This document shows positions 42,436-55,440 of a DNA stretch of 64,000 nucleotides, in pieces. The translations under genes were made by a program, and so were the position numbers. Every line of letters begins with the position of its first letter. Positions within the stretch are counted from its first letter, which is position 1. The notes below the pieces were generated by a model. That model was not told where the DNA came from, did no database searches, and saw nothing but the letters and a program-made list of their open reading frames with translations. The stretch is from Selaginella moellendorffii (Eukaryota > Streptophyta > Lycopodiopsida > Selaginellales > Selaginellaceae), in assembly GCF_000143415.4 (NCBI RefSeq), contig NW_003314355.1, forward strand, positions 530,092 to 594,091, read 5' to 3'.

Positions 42436-44008
42436 TGTGAGACACAAAATCCCAAGGCCCCAAAGTGGAGCCGGAAAGGGTGCCACGTGGTAGTGGCCAA
42501 ATGAGCAGAACATGTTTAGACTAAAAACTCCGACTTGGAAGGTCGAGAGCGGGAGTGGAAAAGTGCTCGAGGAGCGAGCACGAGGCAACCAATAAGCAAG
42601 GCTCCAAAAGGGGACCCAGAAAGGGCCAACACATGACACGTGGAAGTGTCCGAGATGGACCCGAAATGGAGTCCAAGATGGAGTCCGAGATGGACCCGAG
42701 ATGGAGTTCGAGATGGACCTGAGATGGAGTTCGAGATGGACTCGAGATGGAGTCCGAGATGGATCCGAGATGGAGTCCAAGATGGAGTCCGAGATGGACC
42801 CGAGATGGAGTCTGAGATGGACCTGAGATGGAGTCCGAGATGGACCTGAGATGGAGTCCGAGATGAAATTGAGACCGAGACCGAGACCGAGACCGAGTCC
42901 TAGTCCGAAACCGGGACTGAGACCGAGTCTAAGTCCGAGTCTGAATACTAATATAGGCAATTGGGTGAAAGCCCAAAGCGATCGTCCCCCGGGGGAGGGG
43001 GGGCTGCGGGGGGTTCCAAAAGTATAGTAGGGAGAGTGTGGGGGTTGGAGCCCAGTGGAGCCAGTTTGGCCAGGAAAGGCCAGTTTGGCCCAGGAAAGGC
43101 CAGTTTGGCCCAGGAAGGCCAGTTTGGCCCAGGAAGGCCATACCCAGTGTTGGGTGATGAATTGACCATTGTGAAGTCCAAGACTAGAGTGAATACAGAC
43201 CGACAAGCAAGGTAGCTTGGTGAAGTGTTCAAGAGCCGGCTTTAGTTCCCCCGGGAGATTGACTGGCTAATGCTCCCAGTCCAAGTGTGGGTGGCACTAC
43301 TTACTTGGATACTAGGCATGTCTTAACGGAACCTCGCTCTAAGCCCATGGCTAGAGCACCCAAAAGCAGAAGGCGGGGAGAGTACCCAGGAGGCCCGCGT
43401 AAGGCCATAGTGTTCCAAAATGCTGTCCCAAAGTCCCAGGCTATGGAAAGGAAGAGTAGTGATCCTCGGGTGTGGTGACCAATGACACGGTCATATGGTG
43501 AGGAAGTCCCAGAGGACAGTGGGACTTGGTGGTCGGGCCTGTGGGCCTTGATCCAGTGGCAGTGTTGGTGAACATGGCCATGGATAAAAAAGGATCTTGG
43601 TGGGGACTGTTAAAGGGATATTGGGGAAGGCTGTTCCCCATGTCTACGGGCATCTTAAGGATGCTAAGGAGTGGACCTAGGATGGTCACTCATGGACGGA
43701 TGGCCTAGTCTTTGAGAGACGGGACGGCGATGCAGGTGGTGTTGGACCACCAGTGTGACCAAGGTGAATAGGCATGGCCTTAACATAATGGGCCAGTATG
43801 TCGGTGGTACTTTGGGGTGTCGATCATGAGATCGGACACGTGGAGCACTTGGACCATGTGCAAAGGTTGAGTGGCGGGGATGCCATTCTCGGGGCTAACA
43901 AGCCCAAGCCTAAAATAGGACTTATGGAGGTTGTGAGTGAGACTCCTCCAAGTGGTCAGAGGTGTGGTTAAATGACTAAAGTAGAATGGAAAAATTTAGT
44001 CGCTTACA
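42436..44008 (+). repeat. Solo LTR of the same family as the nested retrotransposon
   Basis: 1573 bp starting TGTGAGACACAAAA and ending TTTAGTCGCTTACA. It is colinear with the LTRs at 745-2163 and 19412-21156 and flanked by CCCCT on both sides (42431-42435, 44009-44013). No PBS follows and no second LTR exists nearby, so it arose by LTR-LTR recombination. It has a shorter 12-bp array (about 42645-42945) and a tandem GGCCAGTTTGGCCCAGGAA repeat at about 43060-43140 with about four units, against two in the other copies. Confidence 0.9.
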
Positions 44009-46650
44009 CCCCTTAAATAAACCATATACCGTAAAATTGGAAAAATAGGTTAACACCAAATCATCCACTTTATACTCCATAAGTAGATGATAATGGGAGT
44101 TATAATGCAATTGTTCCACTTGTACAGGGCTTAAATGTTTAGCAAACTCTATTTGGACAAGTGAAAGAATGCTCGTCAAATACTGATCCTAGGACTTAGC
44201 ATCAATAGATTATAGCAATTGCGAAAGTAAACTCAACTCCATTGGTAATATTGGATTATGACTATATAGAAGTTTATATAGTGAAACACTAATAGAACTC
44301 TATACCCTATGATATACGCATACTGAAGAGACAGCAAATAACTATATCAATTTGAATGTTGAAAGTTCACATTCCCTTTGAAGGTCTAGACGAGTTGTTC
44401 CACCAAACCATTCGTTTGTGGATGATAAACATTTGTGAAAGTGTGGCATATGCCCAGCCAAGATGTTAAAACATGAAATGCCTTAGCGATAATAGGACCA
44501 TTATCCAAGAGAATACACTCTGGACAAAAATATTAGAACATCATTTGATTAAAGAAAAAATATTTAATAGTAGTTACTGATGCATTAGAAAGAGCACCAA
44601 CTTCCACCTAGTAAGTTAAGTAGTTAAATCCAATAATGACATACTTATTGCCATGGAAAAAGCCCCATCAAATCAAATGCTACCAACTCATATAGATGAG
44701 AAATTGCAATTAACTTTAATCATCTTTCCGTAACAAAAAAAGGGAGTATTATGGGTTTGGCACCAAACAAAACTATGCATATATTAAATAACATTATGTT
44801 GCATTTCCAGGCAATAAAAAGACTTACTTAGCTTTTTAGTCACATATCAATGTCCCATATATCCGCCTAAAATAGGAGAGTCATAAGTATGGAAAAAGTG
44901 TAGAATAAATATTGAAGGTACCATCAGCTATAAATGATCATCAAGATCAGTCATAATAAAATAAAGTAGATTGTCCTTAAGGCAATATTGAAAATGTAAA
45001 TACTAAAATGGCAAATCATTAGCAAATGATGCAAAATTTTCAAGCCTTTGGATCCATGACTCAACTTTTTAATCCTTATGAACCTTGTCAAGAGAAGGTA
45101 AATCTTATTTTGCATCTTGTAAACATTAAATATCAAATACAGCAACTGCCGATGGTACATAATCCTCATTCAAAAACTCCACAGATGCTAGAACAATAGG
45201 CTTATCAAGAACAAAAGAAGAGAGAGAAGAAGAAAGAGGAGCTCAAGAAAGGGGATTAATATTAGCTATAAAATTCTATGGGTGATGAATAACCTCAAAA
45301 TTATATGTTTGAAACTTTAAAGCTTACTGAGCAATACAACCAATTAAATTTTTCTGCTTCAATAATAAAGTAACCATAACATAATCACCTTTTAACAATG
45401 TTCAAGAACCATACAAATACACATGAAGTTTCTCAAAACCCTAAATTATTGTTAAACACTCCTTTATTGTGGAGTAGTTCACTTTTACTAGTTGTAATAT
45501 ATAATTAATGTATGCAATAGAATGATGCTAGCTAGGCTCATTCATACTTTTCTACATTAAAACACCCTAAAATTGATATCTGAAGCATTCACATGCAAAA
45601 TGAAAGGTAAAGTGTAATCAAGATACACTAAAATTAAATGTAATGCATGTGATTATGGGATGAAATTTGGATATACTGTCACCATGATCCTTAAAATCTT
45701 AGGGGATAAATGGGGATAAAATAGCCATTAAGGGCTCTCTCATCAAACAATTGCCCCTTTTTCAGTTGTTTTAAGGGGAGAAAGACACTAGAATAGTTAT
45801 TAACAGCTATTTGAGATCTGTAAATGTATATTTGTAGTCCTCAAACCAAATGAAAGATGACGTTGATAACTTCAACAACACTTACAACGGTATAATGTGA
45901 TAAAAAAGATGATCAACAAAATGACTAAGATATTGCACATTGCTCAAGAAGTGTTATATATTATTTACACACTTCAGAGTAGGGAACTTTTGAATAGCCA
46001 TAAGTTTGTCATAATCAATTTACAAACCTTCATGAGAAATATGGTACTCAAGATAAGTCATGTTTTTGAATCAAACACTTATTTTAAGTTTTAAACCAAC
46101 TTTCCGCAACCAATTCAACACCTTCTGAACATCACAGATGTGCTCCTTTTATGTCCTTTTTGATTGGATCAAGACATCATCAATGAAGTCAACAGTCACC
46201 TTCAGCATATCAAACAAAACCTCATCTATTATCCACTAGAAAGTCACTAAAGCATTATACAAACTAAACAGCATTACCAAGAATTCATATAAATCAAATG
46301 GTTTATAAAAAACAATCTTAGGAACATCATTTTAGCCATTGGCACTTACTATTACTCAAAAGCAAAATTTAACTTGGTGAATTAATAACTTCTCCCCAAA
46401 AAATCCAAAAAATCAATAGTGTAAGGAAGAGGATACATATCCAAGATAGTTATGTTGTTTAACGGTCGATAATCAATGCAGAAATAAATACTCTCATCAA
46501 GCTTCGTGACAAGATAAGGTTCACATGCCCAAAGATTCTATAACTTTTGAATAATACCCTTTTTTAACATCTCTCTCATGTTTGCACATAAAATTTTGAT
46601 ATCCTTTGACGACCGACAATAAATAAAAATCTTGATTGGATGAACATCCC
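44009..46650 (-). mobile_element. Ty3/gypsy relic, integrase and reverse transcriptase, antisense
   Basis: Minus-strand reading recovers gypsy blocks in order. Reverse transcriptase is at about 46390-46540 (YFCIDYRPLNNITILDMYPLPY-like), with the FIDDVLIQS polymerase motif and following KVLNWLRKVGLKL at about 46080-46210. An integrase HPQTNGLVEQL block is at about 44340-44430, and an integrase tail with KVDDLVL and FTVYGLFKG at 44010-44180. Frames are broken throughout. It continues 41850-42435 across the solo LTR. The element is unrelated by insertion to the sense-strand gypsy at the left end. Confidence 0.7.
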
Positions 46651-48365
46651 TAGTGTGTTGCAATCTTGGTCCTAAACGACATGTTAAATTCAAGAAAATC
46701 AACATACTCCTTTATGAGTTGGCCAACCATTGCAATATAAAAACTATTGCCGATTTGAAAAGGGAATAGAAAAACAAGATAGAAGTATAAGAGGGAGTAA
46801 TGGGGAGACAAAAGTGAAAAAAACAAAAGTAAAACTAGAAGAATGAAGAAGAATAAAAATGAGAGGAATGGAAAAAATATGAAAAAATATGAAACAATAT
46901 CTTTATGGCAGAGCAGTAGCTTCTTCCTCTTTTGACTCTAGAGTAGTAGTTGATATAGTTGCTTGATGCTATACGATTGCAATTAAACAATTGGTTTAAT
47001 CACTTTATAATGATTGCCACATATCATTTTTAGAATGATGCTCAACATTTCCATTAGTTTTTTGCATGTTTATAAGGGACAACACTACAGTGGTATAATG
47101 GTTTGAGCATAGCCATTTGTACAGATTGGAGCATTCTTTTAGATGCCTTCAAACTTGTATTTGGATATATTGAAGATTATGATGATGCATTCCAACAATT
47201 GCATTATCTTTGTTAAGGGCAATTTGTTTTTATATTTATATTTATATTTATATAAAAACTTGGTTTTGATGTCTACTATTGGGTATGTGATAAAGTTAGT
47301 CACACTTATTGGCATTGTTGGTGTTTTTTGGATTGGTGACCTCTATTTCTCAAATGAAAACCTTAGCATCAACAACATATTATTGGTGTTGTTGTGTTGG
47401 AAAGACTAAACACCAAGATTTTATTAGGAAATGAGGAGTCATATTAGTTATGGAGGGATTTTGCGTGAATAAGTCAATGATTTATTCATCTTTCTTTCAA
47501 GAGTATCATCAAAGGGTTCATTTAGCATTAGCTCATCCAATGTTTACTTTCTAACCTTGTCTTATAATAAGAGGTTTTCTATTATTTTCTCTATATTAAT
47601 TGATATAAGCTTGAGTTTATCTTCTATTAGTCAACCTCTTGCCACATGTAACTATATATATTTGTGTTATGTGGTAGAGTTAATTTTCATTCTTTATGGC
47701 AATGGCTGTACATCCTTATTTTTGGCAAGGATGAAACAAACCTTGTTATATGTGTGCGTAATTTTAAGTTTGAGCTTTAATCATTATGTTGAGCCAAGCT
47801 TTTGACTTCTAGATTGATTACAGCACAATTATATTAAATGCAAAAAAGAAAATATTAAAAAAACTATAAAGAAAAGGAGATCTAGACAATGTAAAAGCTA
47901 GATTTAAACCAAAATCCCAAATCCAAGCACTCCTAAGGGATAATCAAAATTTCACTAATGTGAAGGTATGAAATGTAGAAATGGAATCTAGAAATATGCA
48001 TATCAATTAGCATAAAAACCTTATATACATAAGCAAATAGTCCAAATTGAAACTAATCTAATAGCTATCGAAATTAATCCAATAGCTATCAAAATCCATT
48101 ATATCCATACACTTGGACTTCACAACCACAATTTAACACAAAAATATAAATATATATTTAGACATAAAACATAATTTTTTTAAAATCATCAATAATATGA
48201 TTAAAACCCACTCCATAATTATAGTTTTTATATTAATCTAAACCTTATTGGTTATAGTTATTAACTAATATAAGTACTTACTTATATGTATATTTCCACT
48301 AATATAAAAGTAAGGTTGAACATACTATTTGCTGAGTAATTCTATTGTTATTATAGACAAATGGA
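46651..48365. other. AT-rich stretch, no gene seen
   Basis: Poly-A/T-rich sequence with only short frames (under 90 codons) lacking motifs. It may hold the decayed gag end and LTR of the antisense gypsy element, but no terminal repeat was found. It ends at the AI-2E gene stop codon. Confidence 0.5.
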
Positions 48366-50387
48366 TTAGACATTGTCTTGGTAGCATGAATTTCTCTTGA
48401 TGACGTACTCGATGAAAAACACAGCCATTGGCACTGCTGCAATCAATCCCCACACCCCCAGGGCGTGCTCCGCAAAAACCAAGACACCCAATGCTAGAAG
48501 AGGATGTAGTTTCAGGTGAGCTGCGAAAAACAAGAGGAACTTAGACGCTATTTTTATAATTGTTTTTCTACCTGAATATATTGCAGGATTTAGCACGTAC
48601 GCTTCCAAAGCGTGAATGAGTATTACCATCAAAACCACCAAGCTCAGTTGTAAGAATCCAGTCCTGATAGAAAATAAAAGGACAAACCCAACGATTAAAT
48701 GTGTGCGAAGGAAGCAAAACACTTACTCCACAAAAGCTACAATTCCAATGGGAACCGTCGAGATTATAACTCCAGCCACGGGTACGAAGGAGCACAAGAA
48801 CACCAGCAATGAAAGCCATCCTACTCCAGATACTCTCAACGCCAGGAGGCCTAAGCTTGTCAAAACTGTGTTTACCAATGCGATGGTGCTCTGTGCCTGT
48901 AAAGCTTTTCCAAAAATTTGCCCGAATGTGGCCACCTGAGGTCATCGTTCAGAGAAATAAAAAAAGAGAAGAAAAAAACAACTCACCACGGGTGCTATCT
49001 CCTCATATACAACAGAGAGCCTAGTTTGTTTCAGCGATTGGATACCTGCTTTTACAGAAGGCGCATCCCAGACAAAGAGGAAGGAAAATATTAAACTAAC
49101 AAAACTCTGAAGCACGAGAAACAAGAACAAAAGAAAAGAAAAGAAAAACAAAAAAATTCATTACTTTCTGTGTTAATGCGTTGGAAATGGCTAACCTGCA
49201 GTGCGAAACGACTTGTTGCAGAGATGAGAGTTGCTAGCCAAGCTACCATCGCTCCTGAGTACTCCTTTATCAGCTGCTGAAAAATTATGGACCTTTGAGC
49301 GGTGTTACCGGCCATGGACTCCTGAACGAGTTGGAAATTTAGTACAGAAACAGGTTCCGTAGAAAGAAACACCTACCCGGACGACGGAGTCTGGCCTCAT
49401 CACGGCAAGAAGAAATCTTTCCAGCTGTTGGGAGAGAAACATGGTTAATCAGCTAGCTGACCAAAGCAGACAGTCTCTTTTATTTTATTTTTTTTCGAGT
49501 CCGAACTCACTTGATCGGTCACATTCTCTCCCAAAGCGCTTTTGAGTTTCTCGGATAAAAGGCTGTAGGGGTTCTCGCTTTGCTGCAAGAAGTTGAAAAG
49601 CTGGAGAGAAAAAGAATTAAAGTCTACACTCACCTGAATGCGACCAATGATATTGGCACCTTCCTGGAGCAACCTCGGTATGTACATGATACCAAGTCCC
49701 GTTAGCACAGCGATGATCACGACATACATGGTCGCGATCAAAAAACGCCTCCTCCCGGGCAAGTACTCTTCTGCCCAGCTTATGAAAGTATTTCCAATCA
49801 TCGACAGCACAATGGTTCCCATTATCACCTGAGAGAGAGAGAGAGAAACCAACCAAAGGATCAATACAAAACCAGGAAAGATAAAAGCCATACCCCGACG
49901 AAATCTCGTAGTTGGAAGAGGACCAGTGCCACTGTTGCCCATACACAAACGCGTTTGATCGGCAACCGCCGCAAGTACGGTCCAAAGTTAACGACGAGCA
50001 GCGTGTCGGAAGCCCGAAGGCCACTGTTAGTGATGAGAGCATCGCCGACCTCTCCGATGGGCACCGCGACGCGAGGCCTGCCCGATCCTCGAGGAGAGCC
50101 AGCCCAGTGCTTGCTGCTATACAAGAGCGTCCCTTTCTTGCGCTTGTCAAGTCCTCTGTGAGAATAGACTGATTTAACGCTACCGTGGTGCTGCTCACAA
50201 CCAAGGAAAAATAAAGATCAGGGAAAAAAATTATTTTGCTTGTCTCAGGCACGAAATGCGAGAGGCCGCAGCGAGCGAGGAGCAATGAATGCAAGAGGAG
50301 GCGCCGATCGAGCGAGAAAAGAGGAGAAAATCCGCGGCTCCAGATTGGGAGGGGGAAATGGAGCAAGAATCGCAGCGATGAGATCAT
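48366..50387 (-). CDS. AI-2E family transporter-like membrane protein, probably plastid
   Basis: Member of the AI-2E (UPF0118/PerM) membrane family, found in bacteria and, with N-terminal extensions, in plant plastids. Around ten short exons. Membrane segments include VIMGTIVLSMIGNTF, FLIATMYVVIIAVLTGLGI, STIALVNTVLTSLGLLAL, LLVFLCSFVPVAGVIISTVPIGIVAF, LVVLMVILIHALEAYVLNP and ALGVLVFAEHALGVWGLIAAVPMAVF. The Pro/Gly-rich VPVAGVIISTVP loop and LEAYVLNP are family hallmarks. The N-terminus from ATG 50387 is Arg/Ser/Leu-rich (MISSLRFLLHFPLPIWSRG), fitting a transit peptide, but the exon 1/2 junction near 50160-50250 is not certain. Substrate in plants is unknown to me. Confidence 0.82.
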
Positions 50388-50714
50388 GGCGAGCGGCGTA
50401 CCTTGGCGAGACGAGCGATCCGAGGCGCGGATGAGGATGCGAGCGGCGATCTTTCGCAAGGGCGTATGGGCGTAGAACAAGCGGCCATCCAGCCAGCTGG
50501 GGGAGAAAATTAGGGAAGGAGGGAGGGGAATGCGACATCCAACGGCTGTTATTGGCCACACCAAAACCGACGCTCGAGATTTGCTTCCAGGGTTGTTACA
50601 TCTAAGCTTTAGAAAATGCTTCTGCCCTAAAAACAGAGCACTGCATTTACAAATAAGAATGAGTGGATCTATTTGGATCGAATCGATCGAAAGCTCTGCC
50701 ACAAGAGAAGCTGT

Positions 50715-52267
50715 TTAGAAGAGAACAAAGACATGGCTATGGGGATCTAGCTTACATTGTGGATCATTGAGGTAACGAATCGAGGACGGGCAAGTTAGAG
50801 CGGTACAGAGCGCCAATCCCTGCAACAACCAAGTGATGAAAGTGTTTGTCTCGAACAAAACAAATCGAAAGATCTTACCCTTTGAATGAGTGTCGATTTC
50901 TTTGGCTTGCCACTGTACTTGTGACCCGTGATCTTCATCCAGTCCTCCTGAATCTCCTTCCTGGTGAGCACCAGGTGGAGCTTTGGGAGCTTGAGAGGCG
51001 GCGGCGGAGGTTCTTCGTTAGCGAGCCTTTGAGCGACACGCTTGGATCGCTTCGAGGCCTTGCTTGGCACAGCGGCAGCGGGGATCACAGGTGGAGATAC
51101 ACCTCGGTTCCTGCCAAGCCAAGATAGAAACAAAAGAAAAAAAAAATACTAAAGAACTTTGGAACTTACCGTGTCAAGAACCTGAAGCTCCTCTGATCCG
51201 ATTGATGCTGCTGCTGCTGCTGCGGCTGTTCGCTGCTTCTTCTCTGCGTCCGCCGCATTGGAGAAGCCCCCAGCTGCTGTTGCTGATCTTGTTCTTGCTT
51301 GGAAGAGCCGTGACACCTGCGCATTCGACAGTTCCCTTCATCTGGCGGCTTGTGGTAGTCGGGATCATGCTTGGTCCCCATCTTGGTCGTCTTCCCGTTC
51401 AATCCTTTCTTGTGCTCTACTTGGTGGTGGACTTGCTGCTGCTGCTGTTGTTGTTGGTGGTGGTGTTGGTGGTGGTGGTGGTGGTGATTGTGCTGCTGCT
51501 CTTTCTTTGCCATGACCTTGATACCCCTGCTGCCGAGAAGACCTCCGTCTTCATCAGCATTCCCCCCGGCCGGAGGAGGAGCACTGGCCGCAGCAACATT
51601 ACTCCCATTCCTTTCCTTGTCCTCGTCGGGCAGCAGCAGCTCGATTTCGTCACTGCCACTGCCACTGCCACTCGTACCACTGGTAAAGGACGAACAAGAC
51701 GAGGCATTAGGGCTCATAGCTGCTAAGTTGGAGACGACGACGAAGGAAAAAAAAAAATCTGATTGTTCTTCATACCTCTTCTTCACCATGCAGCACTTCT
51801 TGGCCGGTTGATGACACTCGCTCTCATTCTCTCGGCGCTTGCGTGCGCTATAACTGCTGCCCCTGCAAAACCACGCAAAGGGAAAAACCCAAATGGTCGG
51901 TCAGTCAGCGTCATTGAGTAGCCCAGCGAACGAACCAACGAAATTTCCAAAGCTCACAGCCTCTCTTTCTTTTTTATTTTTTGCTTCTTGGTCATGCGAT
52001 GCGATGCGCGAGAGCACGGACCTGATCAACTCGCGCTGCCACTCCATGAATCGCTCGCTCCTCACCACTGCGCGGCGCGTCGTCCCCGCCTGGAACAAAA
52101 TCATCCAAATGCGTGCGTCGTGCTCAAGAATATAGGAAACCGGAAGAAAAAAGGGGGCAATTCCGGGAGAGAGAGCAAGCCAATCAATCAAAGAGAGCGA
52201 TGGATGGATGGATGCAAGGATGCCCTGATTGCGAGGAGGGAGAGCGTACCAACTCGACCATAGCCAT
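50715..52267 (-). CDS. DUF1639-like plant protein with Gln/His runs
   Basis: Recognised by the C-terminal block KLHLVLTRKEIQEDWMKITGHKYSGKPKKST, which matches the plant DUF1639 motif. The start chosen is ATG 52267 (MAMVEL), whose donor GTACGC follows directly; an upstream in-frame ATG at 52411 is possible. The next exon reads AGTTRRAVVRSERFMEWQRELI. A later exon has Ser-rich sequence, an acidic ELLLPDEDKER segment, NHHHHHHQHHHQQQQQQQQ and more Gln runs. After the DUF1639 motif a 59-bp intron leads to a tail (GLALCTALTCPSS) ending at 50715, unlike the usual QKQLDxxFPG ending, so the 3' end may be altered. No function is known for the family. Confidence 0.68.
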
Positions 52268-52769
52268 GCCGTCGGAGCCCCCGAAATCCTTCGATCGATC
52301 TCGTCCCGCTGCCGTCTTGTCCCCCAAATCCGAAATTTCTGCAAGGGGACAAATCCAGGGACTGTGAGAAGGAATCCATCGCGCAATGGCTCTCGATCTC
52401 TCGCAACACACAGATCTACATTCTCACTCCACCATTTCTTGGCCGAAAAAAACCCCCTACCTCTCTCGATCTTCCCCTCCGCCGCGGCCGCCTTCAATCC
52501 AATTCCATTGCCGCGACAAGATTCATTCCCGGATCGGCGCCAAGGAATTCTTCCGAATGGATCGATGATCGCCCCGGCGCCACTGTTCCTAGCGATTAGG
52601 TCCCAATCGCTCCAGTTTGCCAGTCCTCCCTTCTCTCCTCTCCTCCTTTCTTGCTCTTTTTGTTCTTTCTTTTCATAATAAGGCAGCAAACATTCTACTA
52701 CTACCGTATACTGTCGCCGGAATATGCGGTAACGGGACGTGGGATATTCTGTTAGCGTGTCAAACACTC

Positions 52770-54469
52770 ATGGGCTGTGGTGTGTGGCTGCCCAGGAAGG
52801 GCAGGCATTGCGGCGGCTCGGCGCTGCCAGGATCCAAGTAAGAAATCTAGCGCTGCTTCTCACAATCTCTCCTCATCGATCGGTCGTCTCCAGCTACTGC
52901 GGGAATCATCAGCCGTCGCAATCCAGGGTTCCATGCCCGATCGATCCCTCACAGTAAGCCCTCCCATTCTTGCGCTTGTTGATTCATGGATTTCCTCGCT
53001 CCGCAGCACGGTTCTAGAGCACAAGATCGCCGCGCATCTGCGCAAATGCCCCGCTGCCAAGCTCGAGCGCGATGCCAAGAATCGCCCCTATTTCAGTCCT
53101 GGCGTCAATGCTGGAAGCGATTGCGATTGCGAGGAGGAAGGGAAGGACAGTGTGGAATCTGGCAGCAGGAGAGCGGCGATCGAGTCGCTACCAAAGGACA
53201 AATTCGAGGAGCTCGTGATGAAGATCGAGGTTGCTCACAGCAGCTGCTTTAGATCGGAGAGAGGGACTGGCGTGTCGCTACTCCAGGAAAGCTTTGCGAC
53301 GCCATCAGCCTGTGCAAAGTGGCTGTGCTCGAACGTCGACAGGTATCTTTCTCTCATTCGCTTTCATGAATTTCTTTTTCGCTTGCTTCGCTGGTTTTAC
53401 ACAACAGGAGGCACCCTATGCAGGAAAAGCATATCTCTCAGCAAGCTTCGATGCTTGGAAACTTGGAAGAGATCGGCTTGCTCAGGCGAAGAAATGACGA
53501 AGGTTTTGGCGATACTGATCGTGGAAGGAATGAGGAGTGCTTTATCGAGTTTGGTGCCGGAAGAGGATACTTGTCACACATGCTCTCCGATTGCTATGCT
53601 GCGGACAACATCATCTTGGTCGAACGGAGATCTTACAAATTCAAGGTACGAAAATGAATTCACGGAGTTCTCGGATTTCTCACTCGGTGGTGGTAACATC
53701 GCAGGCCGATCGAACTCTTCGCTACGCAGCTGGCGTGTCTTTGTCGCGGCTTAGAGTAGACAGTAAGTCTATTTTCTACTTTTTTGTTGCGGTGGCGATG
53801 AAAATTCACACTACTCTATGGCCGCAGTTGAAGATCTTAAGCTGGATGCTGTGGACGCTCTCCAGGGCTGCAAGAAGGTTGTGGCCGTAGGGAAGCACCT
53901 TTGTGGAGCGGCGACAGGTACTCTATCAGTTTGTGGCAAATTTTTACAAGTTTCCTATCCAGATATGGCACTTCGATGTTGTTCACAATCAAGCGTGGTT
54001 TTTGGAATTGGTTTTGCGACGTGCTGCCATCATCTTTGCCAGTGGAAGGCGTATGTGAGTAAGTGCTTGAGATTGATATGATCATGGCGTGGCTGGATTC
54101 TGATTCTAGCTTGTGAATGTGGGTGACAGACAAAGAGTTTTTTCAAAGCATGGGGCTTACAAAGACCGATTTTGAGGCTGTGGTTTGGATGACAAGCTGG
54201 GCATTGAGTGGAAACTGCGATGAGTGAGTTGTCGCCATTGGGATCTTCTTTTCTCTGTTGTTAATGTTTTTATTCTCGTTTGTGCCAGGAAGGCGGAGTT
54301 GGGAATGAAGTGCAAGGAGCTTCTTGACATGGGCAGGCTCTTGTGGCTGCAAAGGACAGGGATGAGTACGAAGATGGTAAAGTATATTTCTCCTCAAGTA
54401 TCTCCGGAGAACAAGTTCCTCATGGCCACGAAAAGATCCAACGAGCTTGAAGTTTCAAGTATTGTCTAG
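52770..54469 (+). CDS. TRM13: tRNA:m4X (position 4 2'-O) methyltransferase TRM13
   Basis: Methylates the 2'-O of nucleotide 4 in certain tRNAs. The N-terminal zinc-binding part starts CGVWLPRKGRHC, and after the 56-bp intron continues YCGNHQPSQSRVPCPIDPS. It is followed by the CHHC-type LEHKIAAHLRKCP. The methyltransferase domain has the SAM loop EECFIEFGAGRGYLSHML, then NIILVERRSYKFK, VAVGKHLCGAATD-like, FATCCHHLCQW and the late KAELGMKCKELLDMGRLLWLQRTGMS segment. It ends LEVSSIV. The start ATG 52770 directly precedes the first zinc ligand; an earlier start is possible. About nine exons with short introns. Confidence 0.88.
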
Positions 54470-54685
54470 CAGCTTTATGTGAATCATCCTCACTGCGTTG
54501 TTTGGGGCTGTGAAGAGAAGCTTGGTTCCTCCCCACAGCTCGAAGCACTAAGTTTCCAGCAAGTTGCTTAGTCTATATCTCTGTTGAAACGACGTGTTTC
54601 TCTCTCTGTTCCAGCTCGAAGGTTCTCAAAGAGCAATTTATTCAAGTACTTGATCAAGTACCTTATTCACTACTAAAGAACCTGT

Positions 54686-55440
54686 TTAGAATTTGATCTT
54701 GTTATCCTTGATGAGTTTCTGAATGATGTTTGCGTTTTCCAGGTTCAGATCCGGTGCTAAAATCGCCGACTGCACCGTGGGATGATTCTCGATTGCATCC
54801 AGCCAGAGAGCCATCCGAGGACAGGTCCGAGCGTCCGGGAACTCGAACTTCCCGAGCGTTTCGAAGGTGACCTTCCACGACGCAATGGGAGCCAAGGCCA
54901 AGTCCGCTAAGCTCAGCTTGTCGCCAAACACAAACGGCTTCCCATACTCGGGCTTGCTCCATTCGCTGTCCATCAAACGGATCATCTCCAGCACTTGATC
55001 TCGAGCTTTCAGCTGCTCGTCTCCGACTCGCTTCATGATCAGCAATCCAGTCTCCCAAAACTGGCGAAGACGGTGTTGGGTGATCTGGAAGAAGCTAATC
55101 AAAACTTAAGAAAACTTACTTTGGTGATGACGAAGTTCGACCAGAAGCGAGCCAACGCCCGCTGGTAGCCATCGCCAGGGAGGAGCTGAGTGCCCTGCGC
55201 CTTCCAAGTCTCCTCGACGTACTCGAGAATGACGAGCGACTCCCAGATGGGCTTGGCGCGGTGGAGGAGAACGGGCACCTGTTTGGTCACGGGATTCACC
55301 TTGACGAGCAATTCGCTCTTGCCGCTGGCCCGGTAGTTCTCCTCCACCGTAGCAAACTCCACGCCCTTCTCGATCAGCGCCATCTTCACGCTCATAGCAA
55401 ACGGACTCGCCGGCAGTGAGAGGAGAGTCACCTCCGCCAT
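54686..55440 (-). CDS. Glutathione S-transferase, tau class
   Basis: Two exons, about 225 residues. The thioredoxin-fold half reads MAEVTLLSLPASPFAMSVKMALIEKGVEF, with Ser at the usual tau catalytic position, followed by NPVTKQVPVLLH (cis-Pro) and ESLVILEYVEETW, which binds glutathione. The helical half has FVFGDKLSLADLALAPIASW and ends IIQKLIKDNKIKF. Cytosolic detoxification of electrophiles is the usual role. ATG 55440 was chosen over the upstream in-frame 55500 because it directly opens the domain. Its 5' region, including the start codon, is tandemly duplicated upstream. Confidence 0.9.

Noticed and set aside
43976-44179. Separate small gene of 67 codons on the minus strand
   Set aside because: Its sequence is the gypsy integrase tail, and its end runs into the solo LTR.
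48366-50387. Bacterial contamination or recent transfer for the AI-2E transporter gene
   Set aside because: It has many short spliceosomal introns and a transit-peptide-like N-terminus; the family is known in plants.
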